Positions 1 through 12,596 are shown, counted from the first letter of the stretch. The stretch: DNA of 64,000 nt from Actinomycetota bacterium (GCA_035640355.1 DASQWI010000029.1:1-64000); one strand, 5' to 3'. Made by a program: numbers and translations. The notes: a model not told the origin generated them from the sequence alone.

Positions 1-147
1 GGGATCCGCCTCTCGTACGCCGAGCCGGTCGTCGGACGCGGCATCGCCGCGTCCGCGGTCGTGTGGGGAGCGTTCGCGATCGCGGTCGCCGCTGTCGCGG
101 TTCGGGAGCGACGAACGGCTACGCCGCGCCTTCCGCGCGTCTCCTGA
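1..147 (+). CDS. C-terminal end of a membrane protein (partial)
   Basis: Frame 1 is open from the window edge to a TGA at 145-147 and encodes about 48 residues. The stretch contains a run of small hydrophobic residues (roughly residues 16-34) followed by a basic tail, RERR, which looks like a final membrane helix with a cytosolic end. The gene start lies outside the window, so the family cannot be named. It converges on prfB and overlaps its 3' end by 29 bases. The short length means it could be a chance open frame. Confidence 0.35.
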   Translation, partial: GIRLSYAEPVVGRGIAASAVVWGAFAIAVAAVAVRERRTATPRLPRVS

Positions 148-1226
148 GCTCGGCCTCGATCAGCTCCTCGATGTCGCCGTCCAGAACGCGGTCCACGTCA
201 CCGATCTCAACGTTCGTGCGGTGGTCCTTGACCAGCCGGTACGGCGCCAGCACGTAGGAGCGGACCTGCGAGCCGAAGTCGATCCCCTTCCGTTCGCCAC
301 GGAGGTTCTCTATTCGCTCCGCCTGTTCCTCCCGCATCCGTTCGGCTAGTCGCGCCTTCAAGATCCGCATCGCGCCCGCACGGTTCTGCAGCTGCGAGCG
401 CTCGTTCTGATAGGCCGCCTGCATCCCCGTCGGCAGGTGCGTGATGCGGACCGCCGAGTCGGTCGTGTTCACCGACTGGCCTCCCGGCCCCGTCGAGCGG
501 TACACGTCGATCCGCAGGTCCTTGGGGTCGATCTCGATGTCGTCGTCGGCCTCCTCGAGCAACGGGATCACGTCGAGATTGGCGAACGAGGTGTGCCGGC
601 GCTTCTGTGCGTCGAACGGGCTGATCCGAACCAACCGATGCACCCCGCGCTCGGCCGAGAGGAGCCCGTAGGCGTTGGGGCCGTGGACGATGAACGTCGC
701 CCGCTTGATCCCGGCCTCGTCGCCGGGGAGGAGCTCGTCGACCTCGACGTCCAACCTCTCGCGCTCGGCCCACCGCAGGTACATGCGGAGCAGCATCTCC
801 GCCCAGTCCTGGGATTCGGTGCCACCGGCGCCGGCGTGGATCGTCGCGACGGCATCGTTCTGGTCGTACTCGCCGGCGAGGAGCGTCGCGAGCTCGAGTC
901 GTTCGACGTCGACGGAGAGCCCGTCGACGGCCCGTCCGAGATCCATGGCCATCTCGGCGTCGCTCTCCGACGCGAGCAGCTCGTCCATAGCCCGCGCGTC
1001 GCCGAGGCGGCTCACGAGATCGTCATAGCGATCGAGCTCGGCGCGGACGCGGGACAGCCGCGTGGTCAGCTGCTGTGCTCGAGCCGGGTCGTCCCAGAGC
1101 GACGGATCGGACGTCTGCCGTTCGAGCTCGGCGACCTGCGCGCGTTTGCCGTCGACGTCAAAGGAACTCCTTCGCGGCGGCGATGCGCTTGGCCAGGTCG
1201 TCCAGTCGGTCCGAGTTGTCGGTCAC
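119..1226 (-). CDS. prfB: Peptide chain release factor 2, with programmed +1 frameshift
   Basis: Class I release factor that reads UGA and UAA and hydrolyses peptidyl-tRNA on the ribosome. The main frame alone gives 298 residues from an internal GTG at 1015, too short for RF2. Reading from a GTG at 1226, a 22-codon leader ends at an in-frame TGA (1160-1158). A +1 shift there continues into the long frame and gives 368 residues, matching the usual RF2 length. In that numbering the RF2 codon-recognition tripeptide SPF is near 202-204 and the catalytic GGQ near 248-250. Regulation is autogenous: low RF2 lets the ribosome pause on UGA and shift frame. A small ORF lies upstream, then secA, as in the Bacillus secA-prfB order. 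Confidence 0.95.
1157..1172 (-). promoter_or_regulatory. RF2 programmed +1 frameshift site
   Basis: On the minus strand the sequence is AAGGAG TTC CTT TGA C. An internal Shine-Dalgarno-like AAGGAG sits three bases before the slippery CTT codon, which is followed by the in-frame stop TGA and then C. Element order and spacing are the same as the E. coli prfB site (AGGGGG TAT CTT TGA C). Skipping one base moves the ribosome into the 346-codon main frame. Confidence 0.95.
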
Positions 1227-1274
1227 TGCTCAATCGTACCGACGCCCGGCGGCCTAAAGACCAACGCCGCTGAG

Positions 1275-1472
1275 CTACGCCTCGACGACGGGTTCGGCCG
1301 ACCGGCTCCTTCGCCTGGAGAACGCGGCCCTGATCGCGGCGGCGCGGGCGGAAACGCGCTCGCGACGCGCGCGTCGTCGGGCCTCGACCAGCGGGCGGGC
1401 CAGGCGCTCCGCCTCGGCCTCGCTCAGGAGCTGTGAGATCCGCTGCCGCGCAACGAGATCACTTCCCATCAT
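1275..1472 (-). CDS. Small basic hypothetical protein
   Basis: 65 residues starting at ATG 1472. A strong AAGGAGG (minus strand, 1487-1481) lies about 8 bases upstream, so the longer open frame back to 1493 would run through its own ribosome binding site and is rejected. The product is rich in Ala, Arg and Glu, predicted helical, with an Arg-rich C-terminal half (RRRARRERVSARAAAIRA) and no Cys. No family is recognised. It lies about 50 bases upstream of the prfB leader on the same strand and could share its transcript. Confidence 0.55.
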   Translation of the reverse strand: MMGSDLVARQRISQLLSEAEAERLARPLVEARRRARRERVSARAAAIRAAFSRRRSRSAEPVVEA

Positions 1473-1736
1473 TTGCTCCACCTCCTTGCGCACGAACCTA
1501 GGGAGGCCCCGTGGATCGAGCGGTGTCGCGCGTCACCAGACCGGAGTGACGTGTCGTACTCCGCGCGACGGAGCCGGGAGCGGGCTACTGGAACCAAGCC
1601 GGTGGCTCTCCGCGACGGCGGAGGCGTGTCACACGTCACCGCGGGTCCGTGCGAGCGGGCACCGAAAGGGACACGCCGGCGGACGTACCGTCGCCCCGTT
1701 GCCGCCGAGGGGGCGGCCGTTCGGAAGGAGGAGTCG
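1473..1736. other. Divergent intergenic region with inverted 9-mers
   Basis: 264 bases between two divergent small genes, presumably holding both promoters. A 9-mer GTGACGTGT (1546-1554) recurs as its exact reverse complement ACACGTCAC (1631-1639). CGTCAC also occurs at 1531-1536. No riboswitch or tRNA was recognised. An AGGAGGAG ribosome binding site at its right end serves the gene starting at 1737. Confidence 0.4.
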
Positions 1737-2306
1737 ATGAGCACCAGCGCCGGGACACTGCAGCCGAAGGTTCACATCGGTGCGCCGCTCGTGTGGGCCG
1801 TGGTGGCGCTGTTCGCCGCCGCGACGATCGCGGTCTACGCGCTCACCACGACGGAGCCGCGCGAGGAGGCCGCGAGCTCCCCGACGACCGTTTCGGGTAC
1901 GGCGGCAAACACGCCGACCGAGCTCCGGGGCGGCTTCATCGAAGCGGCGGCCGCACCGGTCGTCCGTCCGTTCGGTCGCGCGAGCGTCATCTCTCGCGTC
2001 GGCGACATCACCTCGACCGTCAACACGCCGTCGGAGCTGGGCACCGTCATCTCGTTCTCGTCGGCGACCCAGGCGATCGCGGTGCGGGCCAAGCAGCTCG
2101 GCCTCGACCTGACCGCTGCCGCTCCGTCGACCGCCGTCCGGGTCACCGAGGCACGCAACGCCATGCTGGGCTCGTACCTACACGCGCCGATCGCCGTCGA
2201 GATCGTCGAGGCGCGGAACGCCATGCTGGGCTCGTACCAGGAGGGTTCCGGCGACGAGATCTTGGTGAACGGCGAGCCCTGCGTGGTCTGCTGGAAGTAC
2301 CGATAA
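1737..2306 (+). CDS. Membrane-anchored hypothetical protein with internal repeat
   Basis: 189 residues. Start ATG 1737 is chosen because GGAAGGAGGAG precedes it by about 5 bases; the open frame further upstream lacks a good start. Residues ~17-37 form one hydrophobic segment (signal anchor), followed by a Thr/Ala/Ser-rich extracellular region. The 10-residue unit EARNAMLGSY appears twice, 20 residues apart, encoded by near-identical 30-base copies at 2148-2177 and 2208-2237. The C-terminus contains CVVCWKYR, a CxxC pair. No family is recognised and no function is assigned. Confidence 0.75.
   Translation: MSTSAGTLQPKVHIGAPLVWAVVALFAAATIAVYALTTTEPREEAASSPTTVSGTAANTPTELRGGFIEAAAAPVVRPFGRASVISRVGDITSTVNTPSELGTVISFSSATQAIAVRAKQLGLDLTAAAPSTAVRVTEARNAMLGSYLHAPIAVEIVEARNAMLGSYQEGSGDEILVNGEPCVVCWKYR
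2148..2237 (+). repeat. Two 30-base direct repeats, 60-base period
   Basis: Copies at 2148-2177 and 2208-2237 differ at only two synonymous positions (GCA/GCG and CGC/CGG) and both encode EARNAMLGSY. The 30-base spacer between them is not repeated. Near identity of DNA and protein indicates a recent duplication or strong constraint on both. Confidence 0.9.
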
Positions 2307-2330
2307 GGTCCCTCGCTCGCGGGGACGACA

Positions 2331-2361
2331 GGGCCGGTCGGAGCAAAGCTTCGGCCGGCCC
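2331..2361. terminator. Bidirectional hairpin terminator
   Basis: A 14-base-pair stem (left arm 2331-2344, right arm 2348-2361, two G-T pairs) closes on an AAA loop. It lies between the convergent 3' ends of the 1737-2306 gene and secA. There is no strong T-tract, which is common for GC-rich actinobacteria. Confidence 0.75.
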
Positions 2362-2388
2362 CTTCACGTTGAGGCGTCCCCGCCGCGC

Positions 2389-5073
<2,685 letters not shown>

Positions 5074-5126
5074 CCACCTCGTACGGGCTCAGAGCGGCCG
5101 CGTGAGCGTGTGTATGTAGCGGTTTC

Positions 5127-6404
5127 CTATGGTACCCGAGCCCCGCGATCGCCCCGGCTGGGAGCGCTGACGACGCGCACGGGTACTGGTTCACGCCGAC
5201 GAGCGACGGCGAGCACGACGAGCAACACGACGCTGGCCACGCCAAGGCCGAGGATGCGGAACCCCGCGCCCTCGAACACGAACCCGCCAGCGAAACCCGC
5301 GACTGCGGAGCTCAAGCTGACGAGCAGGTCGGTGAAGCCGAGCGCGCTCGCGCGTTCGTTCGGCTGGGTCAGATCGCTGATCACGGCGGTCGCGCCGAGG
5401 AACGTCGCCGACCAACCGAGCCCGATCGCGAACAGACCGACAGCAACGAGACCGGGACCGGCATCGGTTGCCGCGAACAGCGCGCCCACGACGCTCGTCG
5501 CACCGCCGGCGATCAGTCCGGGCCGGCGTCCGAACCGATCGAGCGCGGCCCCGATGACCGGCGAGAAGACCCACATCCCCGCGATGTGCAGGCTGATGAC
5601 GGTCGATACGACGGTCGCGCTCGTGTCGTGGTGATGGAGCGCGACAGGCGTGACCCCCATCACCGCGACCATCGCCATCTGCCCAACCGCGGCGGCGATG
5701 ACCGCCGTTCTGAACTGCCCTATTCGGAGGAGCTGCCGAGGGGTCCGCGCCCCGGTATCCGCGCCGACCTCGACGCGCACCGCAAGGTCGCGCGGATCGG
5801 GACGAAGTGAGAGCGCGCAGGCGAACGCCGTGATCGCCGTGACGGGAACGACGATCCACGGGAGCACGTCGGCGTCGATCGCCTCGCGCCCGGCCCAGCC
5901 GCGGAGGAACGCGATGAGGAATGGGCTCCCGACGGCGCCGATCGTCCCGACGGCGAGCACGATGCCGACGGCGCGACCGCGCTGCGAGGGCTCGTACATG
6001 TCGGCGACCGCGCCGCGTGCCAGGTTCGAGCCGCCGAACGCGAACCCGAACAACACCGTCCCCGCCAAGAGCAGCAGGACCCACCCCTGCGCGATGGCGA
6101 ACGCACATACACCGCCGGCCGTCGCCAGCAACAAGTAGCTCGCCGCGAGCCCCGGCCGTCGTCCGGTCCGGTCCATCCATCGGCCGAACAGCACGGCACC
6201 GGCTGCGGCGGCAATGAAGTAGGAGCCGTTGATCACGCCGACGGCGCTGTCCCGCCCGCTGATGTCGACGGCCGCCACGCTGCCAACGATCAGCAAGACG
6301 GGAAACGTCATGGTCGCCAGGCCTTGCGACGTCGCCAGAAGCACGGTGTTGCGACTGACGAGGCGCCGTCGTTGGTCGACGGGAAGCGTCTCGTTCGTCA
6401 CCAC
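5127..6404 (-). CDS. MFS transporter
   Basis: 425 residues with about 12 hydrophobic segments in two halves. The cytoplasmic loop GRWMDRTGRRPG after helix 2 and the matching DRFGRRPG in the second half are Major Facilitator Superfamily signatures. Start GTG 6404 (a GTG pair) is chosen for the GGAGG about 7 bases upstream; the longer open frame overlaps the response-regulator gene. It follows that regulator by about 30 bases, so it may be co-transcribed. Substrate unknown; the fold resembles drug-efflux or metabolite exporters. Confidence 0.85.
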   Translation of the reverse strand: MVTNETLPVDQRRRLVSRNTVLLATSQGLATMTFPVLLIVGSVAAVDISGRDSAVGVINGSYFIAAAAGAVLFGRWMDRTGRRPGLAASYLLLATAGGVCAFAIAQGWVLLLLAGTVLFGFAFGGSNLARGAVADMYEPSQRGRAVGIVLAVGTIGAVGSPFLIAFLRGWAGREAIDADVLPWIVVPVTAITAFACALSLRPDPRDLAVRVEVGADTGARTPRQLLRIGQFRTAVIAAAVGQMAMVAVMGVTPVALHHHDTSATVVSTVISLHIAGMWVFSPVIGAALDRFGRRPGLIAGGATSVVGALFAATDAGPGLVAVGLFAIGLGWSATFLGATAVISDLTQPNERASALGFTDLLVSLSSAVAGFAGGFVFEGAGFRILGLGVASVVLLVVLAVARRREPVPVRVVSAPSRGDRGARVP

Positions 6405-6436
6405 CGGGCCGCCTCCGCGGCCACCCGCCGAGACGG

Positions 6437-7120
6437 TCAACTGATCTCGATCATCTTCTCGCGGACGGCGTAGACGACCGCTTCCATGCGCGAATGAAGG
6501 TGCAGCTTCTCCAGGATGTTGCGGATATGGTTCTTCACCGTGTTCTCGGAGATGAACAGCGTCTTGGCGATGTCGCGGTTGTTCATCCCCTGCGCGACGA
6601 GGCGGAGGACCTCCATCTCGCGGTCGGTGAGCCTCGGCGTCGGCACTTGCGGCTTCTCCTCCGACGCCTTGCTGATGGCCGCGAACTCCGTGAGCAGCTT
6701 GCTCGCCATCGACGGGCTGATGCGCGACTGGCCCGCCCACACCGACCGGATCGCGTCGGCGACCTCATCGATGGGGATCTCCTTCAGCAGATACCCCGAG
6801 GCGCCCGCTTTGATCGCCTCGTACAGGTCCGCTTCCGCGTCGGAGATCGTGAGCATCAGGATCTTCACGTGCGGAAGCACGTCCTTGATCGCGGTGGCCG
6901 CTTCGATCCCCGAGCGCTTGGGCATGCGAACGTCCATCAGGATGACGTCCGGCATCAGCTCCTGCGCCTTCTCGACGACCTCGACGCCATCGGACGCCTC
7001 GCCGACGAGCTCGAGGTCCGCCTCCTGGTCGAGCACCATCTGGAGACCCCGACGGAACAGCGCGTGGTCATCGCAGACCAAGACGCGCAGTCGGTCGGAT
7101 TCGTCGGCTCGCTGGCTCAC
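6437..7120 (-). CDS. NarL/LuxR-family response regulator
   Basis: 227 residues. The N-terminal receiver domain has the acidic pair CDDH, the phospho-acceptor Asp in ILMDVRMPK (near residue 58) and the conserved Lys in YLLKE. The C-terminal LuxR-type helix-turn-helix is clear: LTDREMEVLRLVAQGMNNRD, then TVKNHIRNILEKL. No histidine kinase is in the window, so it is an orphan here. GTG 7120 overlaps the hpf stop (GTGA), suggesting translational coupling to the ribosome-hibernation gene. Confidence 0.9.
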   Translation of the reverse strand: MSQRADESDRLRVLVCDDHALFRRGLQMVLDQEADLELVGEASDGVEVVEKAQELMPDVILMDVRMPKRSGIEAATAIKDVLPHVKILMLTISDAEADLYEAIKAGASGYLLKEIPIDEVADAIRSVWAGQSRISPSMASKLLTEFAAISKASEEKPQVPTPRLTDREMEVLRLVAQGMNNRDIAKTLFISENTVKNHIRNILEKLHLHSRMEAVVYAVREKMIEIS

Positions 7121-7509
7121 GCTGTCTCGTCTCCGTCGCGCGCCCGTGTCGCGCGATCCCTTTCTTCACCGCTCGATTGGGCGGATTTTACGCGTCCCGC
7201 TCCCGCGATCAGCCGAGCCCGGCGCTTCTTGTGGTGGTCTCGGACCTGGCGCTCGAGCTTGTCGACGACGACGTCGAGCGCGGATTCGACCTCGCGGGCA
7301 TCCGCGTGGGCTCGGTACGTCTTCCGCGCCGTGGCCGCGACGGCCTCGACGCGTTGGGAGTTCTTCTGCGAGATCACCTCGATCTCCACCCGGACGAGCG
7401 CCGGTTCCATCCGCTCGAGCCCGGAGAGCTTGTGTGCGGCGATCCGTCGCAACCGATCGCCGATCCGTCCGCCGCGCGTCTGGAGCCGCAGGTCCATCGG
7501 TCGGTCCAT
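7117..7509 (-). CDS. hpf: Ribosome hibernation factor HPF/RaiA family
   Basis: About 130 residues from ATG 7509, or 126 from ATG 7497. It matches the beta-alpha-beta-beta-beta-alpha ribosome-binding domain: a start of the MDLRLQTRG type, then VRVEIEVISQ, KTYRAHADAREVESALD and the basic DKLERQVRDHHKKRR. This domain binds the 30S decoding region and inactivates ribosomes in stationary phase. The long-HPF dimerisation domain is missing: after the basic helix there is only a short charged tail, so this is a short form. Its start overlaps nothing, but its leader is the structured region 7569-7695. Downstream are the regulator and, further on, secA. Confidence 0.85.
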   Translation of the reverse strand: MDRPMDLRLQTRGGRIGDRLRRIAAHKLSGLERMEPALVRVEIEVISQKNSQRVEAVAATARKTYRAHADAREVESALDVVVDKLERQVRDHHKKRRARLIAGAGRVKSAQSSGEERDRATRARDGDETA

Positions 7510-7568
7510 TCTCCACGAGAGCCGAAAGCGAGGGAAGGCGGGCTCGCGTCCGGCTGACCTGGTCTTTG

Positions 7569-7695
7569 GCCCCACACCCGCCTGCGGGAGTGATCGCCGG
7601 CCACGGGCCGGCTTCGCACCCTCTCCCGGCAGGGTCACCCCCACCGGGGCAGGACTTACGTCTAAACCGCGCCGTGCTCACCGACCAACGGTCGG
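7569..7695 (-). ncRNA. Structured RNA upstream of hpf (raiA-RNA candidate)
   Basis: The gap between comF and hpf folds, on the minus strand, into a compact multibranch structure. A closing GCCCC/GGGGC helix (7650-7646 with 7573-7569) encloses three hairpins: arms 7618-7622/7631-7635, 7596-7601/7607-7612 and 7577-7580/7585-7588. A further perfect 6-base-pair hairpin lies at 7681-7695 with an AAC loop on the plus strand. The heptamer ACGTAAG occurs twice, at the comF stop and about 45 bases later. A conserved RNA called raiA is known upstream of raiA/hpf genes in Firmicutes and Actinobacteria; position and size fit, but the family match is inferred, not computed. Confidence 0.5.
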
Positions 7696-7696
7696 C

Positions 7697-8509
7697 TTAC
7701 GTGGGTCGCTTCGCCCGCGGCTGGCTTCGACTTCCGGAGAGACGTTCCCCGGTCAACCACAGACCCGGACGCGAGCCCGGGCCCGAGTATAGGTGGCGAT
7801 CCTGTGTCGTGGACCTCACAAACGTCTCGCCATCCTTGAATGGGCGGTCCGATATCGCCCGCGCCGCGGTGAGCACGGAGACCTCTGAGGCACCGGCGCG
7901 CACGAGCGCGTCGGCGCACGCGGCCGCCGTGGCGCCTGTCGTCAACACGTCGTCGACGAGCACGACGCGTGAGGGCGGAACGGCGAGAGCGGCGAACGAT
8001 CCGCGCATCGCGCTCCGGCGCTCTTCGCCGCGACGTCGAGCCTGCGGTCCGGCCTCGGCCGCGCGGCCGAGCAGCGGCACGACGACGAGCCCGATCTTCG
8101 GGCCGACGGCGTGCGCGAGGGCGCTCGCCTGGTCGAATCCTCGTGTCGCCTTCCTCCCCCGTGAAAGCGGTACCCACGTGATCGCGTCGGCGTCGAGGTC
8201 GCACGCCTGCGCCATCGCCGCGCCGAGCGCGTCGGCGACCGGTCGCCAGCCGGCGAACTTCAGCCGGTGGACGGCGCGACGCACCGGACCCTCGAACAGG
8301 AACGGTGCCCGCGCGGCGTGCAGCGGCTCCGGCGGGCAGTGACGACACGAGCGCACCTCGCCGCCCTGCGCTGGCGCCCCACATCGCTGACAGCGCGGAG
8401 GTCCGAGGGGGACGATCTGAACGCGGCACGCGGCGCAGAACGGCCACGGTCCGCCGCCGCACCCCGCGCAGCGTTTCGGGAACAGACCGTCGAAGAGCGC
8501 CCCGAGCAC
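7697..8509 (-). CDS. ComF-family phosphoribosyltransferase-like protein
   Basis: 270 residues. The N-terminus has paired cysteines of a zinc finger (CAGCGGGPWPFCAAC and CQRC, then CRHC). The C-terminal half has the PRPP-binding loop VVLVDDVLTTGAT of type I phosphoribosyltransferases. ComF/ComFC proteins function in DNA uptake or are simply retained in many non-competent bacteria. A C-terminal tail of about 30 residues (SGSRSQPRAKRPT at the end) extends beyond the usual domain. It precedes hpf, the same order as comFC-hpf-secA-prfB in Bacillus subtilis. Confidence 0.85.
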   Translation of the reverse strand: MLGALFDGLFPKRCAGCGGGPWPFCAACRVQIVPLGPPRCQRCGAPAQGGEVRSCRHCPPEPLHAARAPFLFEGPVRRAVHRLKFAGWRPVADALGAAMAQACDLDADAITWVPLSRGRKATRGFDQASALAHAVGPKIGLVVVPLLGRAAEAGPQARRRGEERRSAMRGSFAALAVPPSRVVLVDDVLTTGATAAACADALVRAGASEVSVLTAARAISDRPFKDGETFVRSTTQDRHLYSGPGSRPGLWLTGERLSGSRSQPRAKRPT

Positions 8510-8558
8510 GCGCGGACGCTACTTCACGGTACCGACGAAAAGTGTTTGACGACGACCG

Positions 8559-10492
<1,934 letters not shown>

Positions 10493-11350
10493 TCACGCGG
10501 TGCCCGAGCTCGGACCGGCGAGCTGCGGCAGGAGCTCGTTGATGATGCGCCTGGTCGTGCCCGCGGCACGATCGGCCATCTCGAGGACCTCCTCGTGCGT
10601 CCCGGCATCGCCGGCGAGGTTCGTGACGCTGAACAACCCGAGGACGCGCATTCCGAGCGCGCGCGCCGCGGTCGACTCCGGCACCACGGACATGCCGACG
10701 ACCGTTCCCCCGGCTCGCCGCAGCGCCTCGATCTCGGCGGGCGTCTCGTACGTCGGCCCCGGCATCGCCACGTAGACACCGCGGGGAACGTCGATACCCA
10801 GCGAGCGAGCGCGTTCCAATGCGAGCTCCATGAGCTCGCGGTCGAACACCGCCGACATGTCGATGAACGGCGGCGAGCCGTCGGGATTCCGCCAGCCACG
10901 GAGCGGGTTCGCGCCCATCATGTTGATCTGATCGACGCCCACGGCGACTTGACCGGCGACGAGTGAGCGGTCGATGCCGCCGACTGCTGCGGTGATCACG
11001 ATCGTCCTCGCTCCGAGGATCCTCGCCAGCCGAGCCGTGAGCGCGCACGTCGACAGATCATTGCCTTCGTAGAAATGGATCCGGCCGCGGAACGCCGCAA
11101 CGGGAGCTCCGTCCAACAGGCCGAGCGATAAACGCCCCTGGTGTCCCGGAACGGTCGGCGCCGGGAATCCCGGAAGATCGGAGAAGGCGAAGGACTCCGC
11201 ATCGGTCATGTCATCGACCACACCGCCCAATCCCGATCCGAGGATCACAGCGACCGACGGCACGAGCGATGTTCGTTGGCGGACGACGCCGGCGGCCTCC
11301 TCCGCAAGGCGGTCTCCCGGCGCCGGCAAAACGTCGATCAGGGTGGTCAT
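10493..11350 (-). CDS. punA: Purine nucleoside phosphorylase, trimeric type
   Basis: Phosphorolysis of purine nucleosides to base and ribose-1-phosphate. 285 residues from ATG 11350. The family pattern is complete: VILGSGLGG (phosphate site), VPGHQG, GRIHFYEGND, MPGPTYETPAEI and the base-site segment GMSVVPESTAARALGMRVLG. GMSVVPE favours nucleoside phosphorylase over methylthioadenosine phosphorylase (usually GMTGMPE). The start overlaps the upstream isomerase stop (ATGA), and ahcY follows, which would feed it adenosine-derived nucleosides. Confidence 0.93.
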   Translation of the reverse strand: MTTLIDVLPAPGDRLAEEAAGVVRQRTSLVPSVAVILGSGLGGVVDDMTDAESFAFSDLPGFPAPTVPGHQGRLSLGLLDGAPVAAFRGRIHFYEGNDLSTCALTARLARILGARTIVITAAVGGIDRSLVAGQVAVGVDQINMMGANPLRGWRNPDGSPPFIDMSAVFDRELMELALERARSLGIDVPRGVYVAMPGPTYETPAEIEALRRAGGTVVGMSVVPESTAARALGMRVLGLFSVTNLAGDAGTHEEVLEMADRAAGTTRRIINELLPQLAGPSSGTA

Positions 11351-12411
11351 CGGTGACTCGGTTCGAGTGCGCGCTTCAAACGAACGATGGCATCGATCGG
11401 CGACGGGTCCACGCCGTTCATGAGGGCGTGGTAGGTGGAGACGAGATCCCCCTGGAGCGCCAGGGTGAACAGACGAGCGAGCGCGGAACGACCCGACGCG
11501 TGCACCTCCTCCACTTCCGCTCCGGAGGATCGCGCGATGTCGAGCGACAGCGGGAACCGTGCGGCGACGTCTGGATGCTCGCCAGGGTGACGAAGCGCCA
11601 CGACGACGAACTGGTTCCCTCGGCCGTCCGACCACCCGACCACCTCGTTATGGTCGAGTTCGGGAACCGCGCTCCAGAACGCCGGTATCTTCGCGTTCTC
11701 GTTGAACTGCGTCTTCCATCTCGACGCCGCGACGCCGCCGATGCCCTCGGCGGCCCAGATCACCGGTACGCGATCGCCGATCCTCATCGCCAGCGCCTTG
11801 GCGGGATTCGACCCCGAGGGAATGTCCGGGCCGCAGCGTGAGACCTCAGCCTCCAGCTCCGCTACGGTCTCCTCGAGGTCCGAAGCCACGGCCGGCACAA
11901 GCCCGATCGACTCCAGCGCGCCGAGCGCGCCGAGCGACAGGTACCCCAGCGCTGCTCGAGGCATGAATCCGATCGGCAGGCGAACGAGACCGGCGCCGAC
12001 CTCGGTCGCACGGCGCGAAAGCTCTCCTCCCGAGGTGATGGCGATCAACCGGCATCCTCGACGCGCTGCTTCGTCGAACAGCGACAGCGCCTCGGACGTG
12101 TTGCCGGAGTACGACGACGCGAGAACGAGCGAATGCGGTCCGCAGTGCTCGGGCAGCTCGGGCGTGCGAACCACGGTCGTCGGAACGTTCAGACGGTCCG
12201 CATAGAGCGCGCGGATCACGTCGCCCGACACAGCCGAACCGCCCATCCCGCACACCGCGACCGACGTCACGCCCTCGGCGGAGGGGAGGTCGTCGCTCGC
12301 GAGGCCGAGGGCGTACCCCTCGCGGCAGTGTGACGGGAGCGCACAGACGATGTCGAGCATCCGCCCCGGGTCAGCCGCCAAGAGGGCGGAGGAGTCGTCC
12401 AGGCTCGTCAC
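11347..12411 (-). CDS. Bifunctional phosphoglucose/phosphomannose isomerase (SIS)
   Basis: 354 residues with two SIS folds. Residues ~50-60 read VCGMGGSAVSGD and ~95-105 read LASSYSGNTSEAL, the typical sugar-phosphate binding loops. The second half includes RWKTQFNENAKIPAF and HNEVVGW, diagnostic for the dual-specificity isomerase family. It interconverts fructose-6-P with glucose-6-P or mannose-6-P and so feeds ManB. It matches the SIS gene beside manB in mycobacteria (Rv3256c position). ATGA overlaps link it to Trm112-like and punA. Confidence 0.9.
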   Translation of the reverse strand: MTSLDDSSALLAADPGRMLDIVCALPSHCREGYALGLASDDLPSAEGVTSVAVCGMGGSAVSGDVIRALYADRLNVPTTVVRTPELPEHCGPHSLVLASSYSGNTSEALSLFDEAARRGCRLIAITSGGELSRRATEVGAGLVRLPIGFMPRAALGYLSLGALGALESIGLVPAVASDLEETVAELEAEVSRCGPDIPSGSNPAKALAMRIGDRVPVIWAAEGIGGVAASRWKTQFNENAKIPAFWSAVPELDHNEVVGWSDGRGNQFVVVALRHPGEHPDVAARFPLSLDIARSSGAEVEEVHASGRSALARLFTLALQGDLVSTYHALMNGVDPSPIDAIVRLKRALEPSHR

Positions 12412-12596
12412 GAGCGCTTCGGCTTGGACGCGGGCTTCTCGGCCTCGTCGATCAGCATCACGGGGATGCCGTCACGGATCGGGTAACGGTAGCCGCACGA
12501 ACGGCAGACGAGAACCGACTCGGCCTCGATGTAGTCGACCTCGCCGCGGTCGTTCGGGCACACGAGGATCTCGAGCAGCTCCGGGTCCACTCTCAT
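12408..12596 (-). CDS. Trm112-like zinc protein
   Basis: 62 residues of the Trm112/UPF0434 family: LLEILVCPNDRG then LVCRSCGYRYPIRDGIPVML. Two CxxC-type pairs (CPND.. and CRSC) are partly preserved; the first pair has only one Cys, so metal binding may be incomplete. Members act as small activators of methyltransferases or have unknown roles. It sits between manB and the SIS isomerase, with a 4-base overlap to the latter, as in other actinobacteria. Confidence 0.88.
   Translation of the reverse strand: MRVDPELLEILVCPNDRGEVDYIEAESVLVCRSCGYRYPIRDGIPVMLIDEAEKPASKPKRS

Noticed and set aside
1473..1736. Possible c-di-GMP or c-di-AMP riboswitch upstream of the anchored protein
   Set aside because: Some GAAA and G-rich segments resemble parts of these RNAs, but no complete core could be matched.
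7510..7696. Cobalamin, c-di-GMP, c-di-AMP or TPP riboswitch in the hpf leader
   Set aside because: The conserved boxes of these classes are not present; the position instead suggests a raiA-type RNA.
6516..8342. 608-codon open frame on the plus strand opposite the response regulator, hpf and comF
   Set aside because: Composition is Arg/Ser/Ala-rich and lacks motifs; it is the antisense shadow of three well-supported minus-strand genes.
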